From: Levilactobacillus huananensis
GTDB taxonomy: Bacteria; Bacillota; Bacilli; Lactobacillales; Lactobacillaceae
Reading direction: 5' to 3'
DNA: 64,000 nt
Assembly: GCF_003946145.1 (NCBI RefSeq)
Contig: NZ_RHOC01000011.1
Span: 1-64,000 of the forward strand
Shown here in pieces: positions 43,439 to 52,060 of this stretch. The stretch's first letter is position 1; every line of letters begins with the position of its first letter. A program made the position numbers and the translations under genes. The notes below the pieces were generated by a model that saw only the letters and a program-made list of their open reading frames with translations, was not told where the DNA came from and did no database searches.

Positions 43439-44060
43439 GTTAAATTATCAGCAGCATATTTTCCCCGGAACTCGGACGGCTCTGGTCACGGAGCTGAAGC
43501 AGGCGTTGCGGCCTAAACGTTTCCAACATGTTCTGCGCGTTGAACAGACAGCCATCTCGTTGGCCCAAGCCAACGGTGTTGATGTGGAAAAGGCCAGCAT
43601 TGCTGGGTTGATTCACGATTACGCCAAGCAACGACCTGATGAGGACTTTTTGGCGGCGATCACGACGTATCATTTGCCAGAAGAACTTCGGCAATACGGC
43701 AATGCCATTTGGCATGGTGTCGTGGGAGCGGAGCTCATCAAGCGTGAACTTCACATCTATGATGAAGATGTTTTGAATGCCGTGCGTCACCATACAACGG
43801 GGGCTGTCTACATGACCCCTCTGGAACAGATCGTCTACATGGCTGATTACATCGAGCCAGCTCGCGATTTTCCGGGCGTTAAGGCGGCTCGGAGAATTAC
43901 CGCAGAAAATTTAGGTGCCGGGGTGGCCTTTCAGGCCCAACACACCCTCCAATATTTGGTTGCCCATGGTTTGGCTGTTTACCCGGCTTCACTGGACACC
44001 TATAATGCGTGGGTTCCCCGGTATGTAGAAGAATTAAAACAAAACGAAAACAAGTTATGA
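43431..44060 (+). CDS. yqeK: HD-domain nucleotide hydrolase YqeK
   Basis: A 209-residue HD-superfamily protein with HVLRVEQTA, GLIHDYAK and HGVVGAEL, the metal-binding H...HD...H...D layout. YqeK enzymes hydrolyse diadenosine tetraphosphate symmetrically to ADP. GTG at 43431 overlaps the end of nadD, so translation is coupled. Confidence 0.94.
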   Translation: MTELNYQQHIFPGTRTALVTELKQALRPKRFQHVLRVEQTAISLAQANGVDVEKASIAGLIHDYAKQRPDEDFLAAITTYHLPEELRQYGNAIWHGVVGAELIKRELHIYDEDVLNAVRHHTTGAVYMTPLEQIVYMADYIEPARDFPGVKAARRITAENLGAGVAFQAQHTLQYLVAHGLAVYPASLDTYNAWVPRYVEELKQNENKL

Positions 44061-44073
44061 GAGGAGTGCTTGC

Positions 44074-44436
44074 ATGGATAGCAAGTCAGTACTAAAAATT
44101 GCAGTTAAGGCTGCGGATAATAAGCGTGCGGAGGATATGACCGCATTAGATATGACTAAGGTTAGCCTGATGGCTGACTACTTCTTAATTATGGAAGCAA
44201 CCTCAAGTCGACAAGTCCAAGCGATTGCCGATGAGATTGTGGATCATATGAATGAAAACAACGTCCCAATTAAGGACGTTGAAGGGAAGAATGAGGCTAG
44301 TTGGATCTTGATTGATTTGGGTGATGTTATCGTGCACGTCTTCCAACGGGAACAACGTGGTCATTATAACCTAGAGAAGCTTTGGTCCGATGCACCTGAA
44401 GTAGACTTGAGCCAATGGGTAGAGGCTGAGGTATGA
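44074..44436 (+). CDS. rsfS: Ribosomal silencing factor RsfS
   Basis: A 120-residue member of the Iojap family, with ADYFLIMEATSSRQVQAIADEI and WILIDLGDVIVHVF. It binds uL14 and blocks subunit joining in starvation. The ATG follows GAGGAG. It overlaps the methyltransferase start by four bases (ATGA). Confidence 0.96.
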   Translation: MDSKSVLKIAVKAADNKRAEDMTALDMTKVSLMADYFLIMEATSSRQVQAIADEIVDHMNENNVPIKDVEGKNEASWILIDLGDVIVHVFQREQRGHYNLEKLWSDAPEVDLSQWVEAEV

Positions 44437-45176
44437 TTTACCAAACCTTTGCCGAGCTTTACGACGAATTGTTTGATCCAGCCATGTACGATCAATGGCT
44501 GGATTTTGTCGCCCAACGTGTCGATCCTAAGGACGGAGACCTGTTAGATCTCGCCTGTGGCAGTGGCCGCTTGGGTGTGTTATTAGCACAAAGGGGCTAT
44601 CAGGTCAGTGGGTTGGATCTCTCCGAAGAGATGCTGACATTGGCTGCGAAGCACGCTGCCGAAGCCGAAGTGACGATGCCCTTGATGGCAGGGGACATGC
44701 TGGATCTGTCAATGATTGGCACCTATCAGACCGTGACGTGTTTCGCGGATTCCTTCTGTTATTTGCCCGATCTAGATGCGGTTACACAAGCCTTCCGTCA
44801 AGTGCAACAACACCTTGCAGTCGGTGGGAAGTTCCTCTTTGACGTCATTACCCCGCACCAAACAGATGACGTTTATCCGGGGTACATGTACAACTACGTG
44901 GATGATGAGCGGGCCTTCATTTGGACCAGCTATGGCATTGAGGATGAACCCCATGCTGCCGAACATGACTTGACCTTCTTTACGCAAAATGAAGAAACTG
45001 GTGACTATCGTAAAGTGACAGAACTTCACCACGAACGGACCTATGATCTCGTGGATTATCGCCAAGCCTTGACTCGGGCCGGTCTCACGGTACAACGGGT
45101 GAGTGCCAACTTTGGCAACGCCGAGGTAGCACCAGATACGACCCGTTGGTTCTTCGAGGTTACCCGGGAGGCATAG
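44433..45176 (+). CDS. SAM-dependent methyltransferase YqeM
   Basis: A 247-residue class I methyltransferase with the SAM motif LLDLACGSGRLG near 34-45 and GLDLSEEML near 58. Its substrate is not known. The ATGA overlap with rsfS and a four-base gap to tmcAL place it firmly in the ribosome-assembly operon. Confidence 0.92.
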   Translation: MIYQTFAELYDELFDPAMYDQWLDFVAQRVDPKDGDLLDLACGSGRLGVLLAQRGYQVSGLDLSEEMLTLAAKHAAEAEVTMPLMAGDMLDLSMIGTYQTVTCFADSFCYLPDLDAVTQAFRQVQQHLAVGGKFLFDVITPHQTDDVYPGYMYNYVDDERAFIWTSYGIEDEPHAAEHDLTFFTQNEETGDYRKVTELHHERTYDLVDYRQALTRAGLTVQRVSANFGNAEVAPDTTRWFFEVTREA

Positions 45177-45180
45177 TAAA

Positions 45181-46350
45181 ATGACGTTACACGCAGTGGG
45201 GATTGTCGCAGAGTACAATCCGTTTCATAATGGTCATGCCGACCAGATCCGCCGAGCAAAACGCACAACAGGAGCCGATGTGGTGGTGGTTGCGATGAGT
45301 GGTAACTGGGTTCAACGCGGTGAGCCGGCACTTATGGACAAGTGGCAGCGAACTCAGGCCGCATTGGCTGGTGGGGTCGATCTGGTGGTTGAACTGCCAA
45401 GTGCGATGGCGATTCAACCAGCGAATTTCTTTGCGGCCGGAGGTGTGACCATTCTGAATGCCTTAGGGTGTGATTGGTTGGCTTTTGGGACCGAACACCC
45501 AGACATGGACTACGATCGTCTGATGGCAAATATGCCGACGAATTCGGCAACCTTTAAGCGTTACGATCAAACCTATGCCCAATTATTTCAAGGTTATCTC
45601 AGGGACCAAACAGGGATTACGCTTGAGGATCCCAATGATATCTTGGGTTTCTTCTATGCAGTGGCCAATCGGCAACAAGGGAGACGCTTACAGCTAGTGC
45701 CGTTATCTCGTCAGGAGAGTCAGCATGGCGACAAGACGATTCCAGCGGCGAGCACGTTTGCTAGTGCGACTGCTATTCGTTCTGCGGCCCTTGAACACGA
45801 CTGGGGAAGCATTACGCCAGTTGTTCCTGCAAACACGCTAACGTTGCTACAGGCTGTTCAACTGACCGACTGGGAGGACTTCTGGCCGGCGTTACAGTAC
45901 CAACTCGTGAGCGGTCATGTCGCAGATTTACGACAACACTATCAGGTCACAGAAGGTATCGAGTATCGCATGCAGCGCGCAGCATTAGAGAGTACAAGTT
46001 TTGCAGGATTTATGCAGGCTGTGAAGACGAAGCGCTACACCTACACGCGTTTACAACGTCAGGCAACCTATCTGTTAGGTCAGATCAAGTCAACAGAGAT
46101 GGTTGCCAAGCCGCAATATCTACGTGTTTTGGGATATTCGGGTCGAGGGCAGACGTATCTTCATCAGATTAAGAAGCAAGTCTCATTGCCGCTGATTAGC
46201 CGAGCTGATCGGGAGTGGTTAAATGGGAAGGGTGCTTTGGATAATCGAATGGGTGAGATTCGGACACTGATTACCGATGTCCCACAGGATTATGGTCGAA
46301 TTCCCATAAAAGTAGCGGATTCTGATCGACTATCAAGGAAATTACCTTGA
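45181..46350 (+). CDS. tmcAL: tRNA(Met) cytidine acetate ligase TmcAL
   Basis: A 389-residue nucleotidyltransferase-fold protein starting with GIVAEYNPFHNGH, the HIGH-like motif of the YlbM/TmcAL family. It activates acetate with ATP and acetylates the wobble cytidine of elongator tRNA-Met (ac4C34). Its start is four bases after the yqeM stop. Confidence 0.95.
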   Translation: MTLHAVGIVAEYNPFHNGHADQIRRAKRTTGADVVVVAMSGNWVQRGEPALMDKWQRTQAALAGGVDLVVELPSAMAIQPANFFAAGGVTILNALGCDWLAFGTEHPDMDYDRLMANMPTNSATFKRYDQTYAQLFQGYLRDQTGITLEDPNDILGFFYAVANRQQGRRLQLVPLSRQESQHGDKTIPAASTFASATAIRSAALEHDWGSITPVVPANTLTLLQAVQLTDWEDFWPALQYQLVSGHVADLRQHYQVTEGIEYRMQRAALESTSFAGFMQAVKTKRYTYTRLQRQATYLLGQIKSTEMVAKPQYLRVLGYSGRGQTYLHQIKKQVSLPLISRADREWLNGKGALDNRMGEIRTLITDVPQDYGRIPIKVADSDRLSRKLP

Positions 46351-46402
46351 CATCATTATTTTTGACAGGTATAATTTATCACGTTGCATTGGAGGAATTA
46401 CG

Positions 46403-46957
46403 ATGAAATGGTCATTGACCGAGCTACGAAGAAGTCACCGTAACGACCCGTTGGTGTTTGATGAGACTTTAGATTTACGCGCCGATTTGATGGAACGATA
46501 TGGCGAAGAGGTCTTAGACCTCGGTCCCGTTCACGTCAAGGGTCAAGTATCCGTGATTACGGGTGGCGATGTTGTCGTTGACGCACAGGTTACCGCGGAC
46601 TTAACAGTCCCATCCAGCCGGTCACTCACACCGGTGGACTTACCAGTAGCCTTTAACATGACGGAATTTTATGTATCCGACCCTGAAGCCACGCAACGGT
46701 TTGAGAAGACTGATGTAGTGATGGTGGTTAAGGATGACCTGATCGATTTTGACAAGGCCATTGGGGATAACATTATTTTAGAAATTCCGATGCACATTCT
46801 TTCAAAAGCTGAAAAGCAAGGTGCCGCACTGCCAACCGGTGATGATTGGGCAGTGGTTGCGGAAGCCGATCTTGCTAAGGTCGAGAAGGAAAATCAATCT
46901 GTTGATCCACGTCTTGCAAAGTTAAAAGATTTCTTCCCTGATCAGGATGATCAATAA
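46403..46957 (+). CDS. YceD family protein (DUF177)
   Basis: A 184-residue acidic protein with the YceD motif VTADLTVPSSRSLTPVD and a C-terminal acidic tail ending FFPDQDDQ. In many bacteria yceD precedes rpmF, as here, and is linked to large-subunit or 23S rRNA processing. The ATG follows GGAGG. Confidence 0.93.
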   Translation: MKWSLTELRRSHRNDPLVFDETLDLRADLMERYGEEVLDLGPVHVKGQVSVITGGDVVVDAQVTADLTVPSSRSLTPVDLPVAFNMTEFYVSDPEATQRFEKTDVVMVVKDDLIDFDKAIGDNIILEIPMHILSKAEKQGAALPTGDDWAVVAEADLAKVEKENQSVDPRLAKLKDFFPDQDDQ

Positions 46958-47024
46958 TCGCCTTTGTAAGCCTTAAAAATTTTTTCACTAGTGGATATAA
47001 TTTTATTAAAAGGAGGTGTTTTCT

Positions 47025-47213
47025 TTGGCTGTACCAGCACGGAAAACGTCTAAGACGAAGAAGCGTATGCGTCGGGGTCACATTAAGTTGGCTACCCCAG
47101 GTTTGACTCCTTGCCCAAACTGTGGTGAATTACGTAAGTCACACATGGTTTGCCCAAGTTGCGGTTTCTACGATGGCCGTCAGGTCGTTGCGGTTAAGAA
47201 CGCAAACAACTAA
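47025..47213 (+). CDS. rpmF: Ribosomal protein bL32
   Basis: A 62-residue protein, (M)[18 protein letters not shown], with a zinc ribbon CPNCGE...CPSCG, the zinc-binding (C+) type. The start is TTG at 47025 with AAAGGAGGTG upstream. It ends at a terminator. Confidence 0.97.
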   Translation: MAVPARKTSKTKKRMRRGHIKLATPGLTPCPNCGELRKSHMVCPSCGFYDGRQVVAVKNANN

Positions 47214-47235
47214 TTTTTAACGAATTAGTAATAGG

Positions 47236-47273
47236 AAACTCCCATGAAGTCCGCGGCTTCTGGGAGTTTTTTT
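47236..47273 (+). terminator. rpmF terminator
   Basis: AAACTCCCA pairs with TGGGAGTTT, with GAAG/CTTC continuing the stem, then a T run. Confidence 0.9.
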
Positions 47274-47301
47274 GTCATTTCATTTAAAAAACAGGTATAA
47301 T
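47272..47301 (+). promoter_or_regulatory. Promoter of the first HAD gene
   Basis: TTGTCA (47272-47277), an 18-base spacer and consensus TATAAT (47296-47301). The -35 begins within the tail of the preceding terminator. Confidence 0.65.
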
Positions 47302-47334
47302 GACGTCACTGACTATTATCCGAGGAGTGAAATT

Positions 47335-48162
47335 TTGGGAACTAAATTAATCGCGACCGACTTAAATGGGACGCTACTACACAATGACCAGAGCTTCAAT
47401 CAGGACCTTTTTAAAGAAACACTACAGGCTCTTGACCAACGGGGAATTCAATTGGTATTGTCGTCTGGCAATCAATTCGCTCACCTGAAACAACTCTTTA
47501 AGGACGTTATGGCTGACAACCTGACTATCGTTGCGGAAAACGGAGCGTCTATCTATCTCAAGGGTAAGCAGGTCTTTGATGGCAGTCTGTCGGCTGAACA
47601 GGTTCACCAGTTTGTGACGGTTGACCGCCAGCAGGCCGCCTTGGCGAATGCCTACCTCATCTTGGTGGGGCAGAATGGATCTTATACCGAAACAGGTGCG
47701 CCTCAGGTTCTTCTCGATGCTGCGGCTAAGTTCTACGACAACCTCCAACAGGTCGATGACCTCGCTACCGTGACCGATCGGATCAAGAAGATCAGCGTTT
47801 CGACGTCACCGGGTCAAGCAGCTGAATTGGTGACGGCCCTCAATACCCATTTTAATAGTCGATTACGCGCCCATGACAGTGGTTATGGCGTGGTTGACGT
47901 GGTCGGGGCTAATGTTGGTAAACTTCCTGCCGTTCAGTGGTTAGCGCGGCATTTTAACGTGATTGCTGATGACATCATGGCCTTTGGCGATGGGGATAAC
48001 GATCTTCCGTTGATCAGTTATGCCGGTCAAGGCTGGGCTATGGCCAATGCACCGGCGAGAATTCGGGAAGCAGCGACTCAGACCACCAGTCTTGATAACG
48101 AGCATGATGGTGTCTTGCGAACGATTCAAGCGGTGTTGCTAGCAGATGATTTGACGAGGTGA
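47335..48162 (+). CDS. Cof-type HAD-IIB phosphatase
   Basis: A 275-residue Cof-like HAD protein with a C2 cap and motif IV GDGDND. Motif I reads D9-L-N11-G-T, with asparagine in place of the second aspartate (general acid/base) of DxDGT; this substitution occurs in some Cof-type proteins, so activity is not ruled out. The start is TTG at 47335 with GAGGAG upstream, which matches the family N-terminus; the frame extends further up but overlaps the promoter. It is followed by the second HAD gene. Confidence 0.88.
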   Translation: MGTKLIATDLNGTLLHNDQSFNQDLFKETLQALDQRGIQLVLSSGNQFAHLKQLFKDVMADNLTIVAENGASIYLKGKQVFDGSLSAEQVHQFVTVDRQQAALANAYLILVGQNGSYTETGAPQVLLDAAAKFYDNLQQVDDLATVTDRIKKISVSTSPGQAAELVTALNTHFNSRLRAHDSGYGVVDVVGANVGKLPAVQWLARHFNVIADDIMAFGDGDNDLPLISYAGQGWAMANAPARIREAATQTTSLDNEHDGVLRTIQAVLLADDLTR

Positions 48163-48167
48163 GTGAC

Positions 48168-48806
48168 ATGAAGAATTTCTTTTTCGATTTTGACAGTACT
48201 TTGGCGGATACCCGTAATGTTGCGGTGTTGTCGACGCAACGTGCTTATGAGGCCCAAGGCCTGGCCGTTCCTAGTCGCGAGGCAGTTGTGAGCTATATGG
48301 GTGTGCCTATTGAAGTCTCCTTTGCTAAAATGGCGAAGGAAGACTTGAGTGACCAAGATCTGGAAGACCTCTACACGGTCTTTCGTTCGCAGTATCATGT
48401 TACAGAGCAAGAAGGAATTACATTGTTCGATGGCATGGACACGGCCCTGAAGCAATTGGCACAGCGAGGAGCCAATCTCTATGTGGTGTCCAGCAAGCAT
48501 TCAGTCCCACTTCAACGTAATCTAGACCAAGTAGGTCTAAACACGACGTTTGCGGCGGTGAGTGGGTCTGATATGGTAGACCATTACAAACCGGCTCCAG
48601 ATGGTATCTGGAACCTGGTGACCCGTTTTGACCTGGACTTGGCAGAGAGTGTCATGATTGGTGATGCCAAGTATGATATCCAGATGGGCCACAATGCAGG
48701 TGTGGCCACTGCGGCAGCTATGTGGGGAGCGGCGGATCCCGAGTCAGTTAAAAACGAAAAACCGACGTTTTTACTGAAAACACCAGCGGATCTCCTAAGT
48801 ATCTAG
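48168..48806 (+). CDS. HAD-IA phosphatase (phosphoglycolate phosphatase-like)
   Basis: A 212-residue HAD protein with motif I DFDSTLADT (D7, D9 intact), a helical C1 cap, motif II VVSSKH, motif III KPAP and motif IV MIGDAKYD. The Gph/PgmB-like layout suggests a small sugar phosphate or phosphoglycolate substrate. The ATG at 48168 has GAGG eight bases upstream, within the end of the previous gene, so the two are probably co-translated. Confidence 0.9.
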   Translation: MKNFFFDFDSTLADTRNVAVLSTQRAYEAQGLAVPSREAVVSYMGVPIEVSFAKMAKEDLSDQDLEDLYTVFRSQYHVTEQEGITLFDGMDTALKQLAQRGANLYVVSSKHSVPLQRNLDQVGLNTTFAAVSGSDMVDHYKPAPDGIWNLVTRFDLDLAESVMIGDAKYDIQMGHNAGVATAAAMWGAADPESVKNEKPTFLLKTPADLLSI

Positions 48807-49232
48807 AGACAATATTAGGAGAGTCAGCTAACGTGGCGTGAGACAGTCTTTCGCCTCAAGTGCTGAACTATTTTAGAATCTGCTCTTAGGTGGCTACCGG
48901 CATGATAGTTGATATCAGGCCGTAAGCATGTCTTGTAGGATCTTATCCAGTTAGGGATAAGATCTTTTTTACGACCTAAAATTCAGCGAGTAGGGTCTAA
49001 AGGCGACCAGTAATTAACAATTCTTATTAAATTCTCATATGATCGAAAGGTTGCACACAATTGTATTGTCTGTGCGGAAGAAACGTTAAAATATAATAAG
49101 ACTAATTATTTACTGCCCAGAAATAAAAATTAGATTTATAGGATCTGGGCAATTGGACGAATATCTCTATGGATGCGCATCCGTAGCGGCTAAACTAGTG
49201 GTAATCAAATGGACGAGTGAGGGAGATTACTG
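48807..49232 (+). other. 426-base intergenic region
   Basis: No convincing open frame. The terminator lies 130 bases after the HAD stop, so the transcript has an unusually long 3' part or an independent small RNA. Downstream are A/T-rich bases, a hairpin GCCCAGA/TCTGGGC near 49117-49154 and GGATGCGCATCC near 49170. Confidence 0.4.
48937..48970 (+). terminator. Terminator 130 bases after the HAD genes
   Basis: GATCTTATCC pairs perfectly with GGATAAGATC, then six T. Confidence 0.9.
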
Positions 49233-49874
49233 ATGACTAAACGTCGCTGTGGATTGTTAATAATAGCTATTGTGTCCTTCATCTTTTTAATCTGGGAATT
49301 CCCACGTAATTTCCAGTCAAAATTTATTCAGGCGGAACACGCCATTCAGACCTTAGAGACGGCAATACCTCGTCCTAAAGATGGTGCGCCAACGCCAATT
49401 GAAAAAATTGCGGGGGAACATCCACTGCGACGAACTTATTACTATCATTTCGATGCCAAAGTTCCTAGTGAAGTGCGACCTGCATTTGAGAAGGCCGTTA
49501 TGGTCTACAATCAGACCGGAGCCGTTCACCTAATTCCGGGGACACCACGAGGACGACAGAATGGCATTACCTTTTTTACCTACCATCGAGAAGCTGATGA
49601 TCAACGCCCGAATTATTTGGAATTAGGTGAAGGGGGGCCTGAGATTGAGCGGTACGTCGGCCTAGGAACCTATACGATCAATCGGGCCCATGCTGGTATG
49701 AACTTGGCCCACCCCCAGACGGGGATTCGGACATCGGTCGCTATTCATGAAGTTGGGCATGCCATTGGTCTCGACCACAGTGAGAGTCGCCGTTCGGTGA
49801 TGTATCCGATGGATCAGGGACATTTAAAGCTTTCCGCTGCAGATCTCAAGACCTTACATGCGTTATATATTTAA
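49233..49874 (+). CDS. Membrane-anchored matrixin-type zinc protease
   Basis: A 213-residue protein with an N-terminal membrane anchor (about 7-23) and an extracytoplasmic metzincin domain. The zinc motif is HEVGHAIGLDH at 172-182 (H172, E173, H176, H182) and the Met-turn is VMYP (M190). Matrixin-type proteases are known in lactic acid bacteria but rarely studied. The short length leaves no obvious propeptide beyond the 25-65 region. The ATG follows GAGGGAG. It ends at a bidirectional terminator. Confidence 0.9.
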   Translation: MTKRRCGLLIIAIVSFIFLIWEFPRNFQSKFIQAEHAIQTLETAIPRPKDGAPTPIEKIAGEHPLRRTYYYHFDAKVPSEVRPAFEKAVMVYNQTGAVHLIPGTPRGRQNGITFFTYHREADDQRPNYLELGEGGPEIERYVGLGTYTINRAHAGMNLAHPQTGIRTSVAIHEVGHAIGLDHSESRRSVMYPMDQGHLKLSAADLKTLHALYI

Positions 49875-49884
49875 AAAGAACAGC

Positions 49885-49918
49885 AAAAAGCCCGCTCTGT
49901 CACGGAGAGCGGGCTTTT
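49885..49918. terminator. Bidirectional terminator between the protease and adhP
   Basis: AAAAGCCCGCTCT pairs perfectly with AGAGCGGGCTTTT, giving a T run on either strand. Confidence 0.93.
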
Positions 49919-49940
49919 CATGGAAGTATTGAATTCTTAA

Positions 49941-50957
49941 TTATTTAGTGAAGTCGACGACCATTCGGCCAACGATCTTGTTGGCTTTCATTTCGTCAAT
50001 GATGTCATTAACTTCATCCAAACGACGGGTCTGAACGATTGGGTGAACTTTACCTTCAGCACCAAATTGGAAAGTTTCGGCTAAGTCTTGACGAGTTCCA
50101 ACAAGGGAACCACGTACGGAGATGCCATCCAAAACAGTCTTGGCGATGTTTAATTCCATATCACCTTGTGGCAAGGCAACGGCAACCAACTTACCATCTG
50201 GCTTCAAAGCATTAACGGATTGCGTGAAGGCATCCTTGTTAACAGCAGTGACTTGGGCGTTGTTCACACCACCGACCTTTTCTTGGATCTGTTCAGCAAC
50301 ATTGTTATCATGACGGTTGATCAGAACTTCAGCACCATTGGCTTTAGCAGCAGCTAATTTGTCAGGATTACCGTCCACGGCAACGACATGGGCACCGAAA
50401 ACGTTGTGGGCGTATTGAATAGCCAAGTTACCTAAACCACCGGCACCAACAACTTCGACCCATTGACCGGGTTTTGTTTCGCCGACCTTAAGGGCTTTGT
50501 ACATCGTTACACCAGCACAGGTAAGGGAAGTTGCTTCGACTGGGTCCAAGCCTTCTGGGACTTTGACGGCGTAGTTAGCATCAACGATACATTCTTCAGC
50601 CATGGCACCGTCAACAGTGAAACCAGAGTTTTTGACGTTACGGCAAAGTGTTTCGCGGCCAGTCAAGCAGTATTCACAGTGACCACAGCCCTTAAAGAAC
50701 CAAGCGATGGAAACACGATCACCGATCTTTAAGTTATCAACATCATCGGCAACTTGAATAACACGACCGACACCTTCATGACCAATGATTCGGCCAGGTT
50801 GCTTACCGAAGTCACCAGCGGCAACGTGTAAGTCAGTGTGGCAAAGACCACAATATTCCATCTTAACTAAGGCTTCACCGTGGGTGATAGGACGCAAGGT
50901 AACATCTTTAATATCAACGTAACCGTCAACTGAATCGCGAATAACTGCTGCTTTCAT
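49941..50957 (-). CDS. adhP: Zinc-dependent alcohol dehydrogenase AdhP
   Basis: A 338-residue medium-chain dehydrogenase. Catalytic zinc ligands lie in CGLCHTDLH (C37) and GHEGVG (H59), the structural zinc site in CGHCEYC...C (about 90-104), and the NAD fold in [11 protein letters not shown] (about 170-180). It reduces acetaldehyde to ethanol, or the reverse, and recycles NADH in fermentation. The ATG follows AGGAG. A sigma-A promoter with a possible Rex site lies upstream. Confidence 0.95.
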   Translation of the reverse strand: MKAAVIRDSVDGYVDIKDVTLRPITHGEALVKMEYCGLCHTDLHVAAGDFGKQPGRIIGHEGVGRVIQVADDVDNLKIGDRVSIAWFFKGCGHCEYCLTGRETLCRNVKNSGFTVDGAMAEECIVDANYAVKVPEGLDPVEATSLTCAGVTMYKALKVGETKPGQWVEVVGAGGLGNLAIQYAHNVFGAHVVAVDGNPDKLAAAKANGAEVLINRHDNNVAEQIQEKVGGVNNAQVTAVNKDAFTQSVNALKPDGKLVAVALPQGDMELNIAKTVLDGISVRGSLVGTRQDLAETFQFGAEGKVHPIVQTRRLDEVNDIIDEMKANKIVGRMVVDFTK

Positions 50958-50992
50958 AATTTAAGACTCCTTTTTATTTTGTCTACAAGGCT

Positions 50993-51020
50993 AGTATACT
51001 AAATTCGCTCTCAATTTCAA
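50993..51020 (-). promoter_or_regulatory. adhP promoter
   Basis: On the minus strand TTGAAA (51020-51015), a 16-base spacer and TATACT (50998-50993) lie 35 bases before the start. Confidence 0.72.
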
Positions 51021-51036
51021 GTGAAAAAATGAACAA
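51019..51036 (-). promoter_or_regulatory. Possible Rex operator at adhP
   Basis: On the minus strand TTGTTCATTTTTTCACTT matches 10 of 14 defined positions of TTGTGAAnnnnTTCACAA. It abuts the -35. Rex senses NADH/NAD and often controls adh genes in Gram-positive bacteria; the match is imperfect. Confidence 0.35.
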
Positions 51037-51373
51037 AAAATAAATAATTTTCAAATGCTGCTGTACCAGTCCCCACCGTCATCGGATTAGCAAGATTATA
51101 CACTGAATAACCTAATGTGAAGCAACGTGCTAGATGGATTTTCCAAAGCAACATCAACAAATGGGTACAACCGGTTGCATTTTCTTAATCACTTTTTCAG
51201 CGAGGATGAGAAGTCTTAATAATTAGATAAATATGAAAGGGATGGTGGTTTTCGCATACAATTATGAGAAACTATGATAAAATTAAATGTTGAAATGAAT
51301 ATCGGACGTCCTTGTCGCTGATGGTTTTACGGCGACTCGAACGCAGCTAACTAACCAGAGGAGTTAAAGTGCA

Positions 51374-52060
51374 ATGAGTCGAATTTTAATTATTGAAGAT
51401 GAAAAAAATCTTGCTCGCTTTGTTGAGCTAGAACTAAAGCATGAAGGCTATGAAACCAACGTGCAGTTTAACGGACGGACAGGGTTGGAAGCGGCCTTGT
51501 CACAGGATTTTGATGTGATTCTACTCGACCTGATGCTCCCCGAATTAAATGGGATTGAAGTGGCTCGCCGAGTTCGTGAAGTGAAGAGCACGCCCATTAT
51601 CATGATGACTGCTAGAGATTCCGTCATCGATCGTGTCTCTGGTTTAGACCATGGGGCTGATGACTATATCGTGAAGCCTTTTGCCATCGAAGAACTCTTG
51701 GCTCGAGTACGGGCACTCTTACGGCGAATTCACCTCGAGGGGGAACAAAAGAATACGAAGCAAACCACGGTTAAGTTCAAAGACTTGACGATCGAAAAAG
51801 AAAACCGAATTGTTCGACGTGGTGATGAAGTGATTAACCTCACGAAACGAGAATACGAATTACTCCTGGCTTTAATGGAAAACATCAACGTTGTGTTAGC
51901 ACGCGACGTGCTTTTAACCAAGGTTTGGGGTTATGAATCCGAAGTCGAAACCAACGTGGTCGACGTTTACGTACGTTACCTACGAAATAAAATTGATGTT
52001 CCTGGCCAAAAGAGTTATATCCAGACGGTCCGTGGGACAGGGTACGTGATGCGGTCGTGA
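51374..52060 (+). CDS. OmpR-family response regulator (ArlR/CsrR-like)
   Basis: A 228-residue regulator with an N-terminal receiver (phosphoacceptor D52 in ILLDLMLP; acidic pair EDE at 8-10; K near 101 in VKPF) and a C-terminal winged helix ending RGTGYVM. The sequence resembles ArlR/CsrR regulators of cell surface and virulence-type genes in related bacteria; targets here are unknown. The stop overlaps the GTG start of the kinase gene by four bases. Confidence 0.93.
   Translation: MSRILIIEDEKNLARFVELELKHEGYETNVQFNGRTGLEAALSQDFDVILLDLMLPELNGIEVARRVREVKSTPIIMMTARDSVIDRVSGLDHGADDYIVKPFAIEELLARVRALLRRIHLEGEQKNTKQTTVKFKDLTIEKENRIVRRGDEVINLTKREYELLLALMENINVVLARDVLLTKVWGYESEVETNVVDVYVRYLRNKIDVPGQKSYIQTVRGTGYVMRS

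Larger units (their letters stand above)
50958..51373. other. 416-base divergent intergenic region
   Basis: This region contains the adhP promoter, the possible Rex site (51019-51036), an operator-like palindrome at 51167-51180, and a TATGATAAAAT stretch near 51274 that may be the -10 of the two-component operon. No gene with a ribosome binding site was seen. Confidence 0.5.

Noticed and set aside
40798-47213. The YqeH-YhbY-NadD-YqeK-RsfS-YqeM block as a new system
   Set aside because: It is the well-known Firmicutes ribosome assembly/NAD block; only aroE is absent compared with Bacillus.
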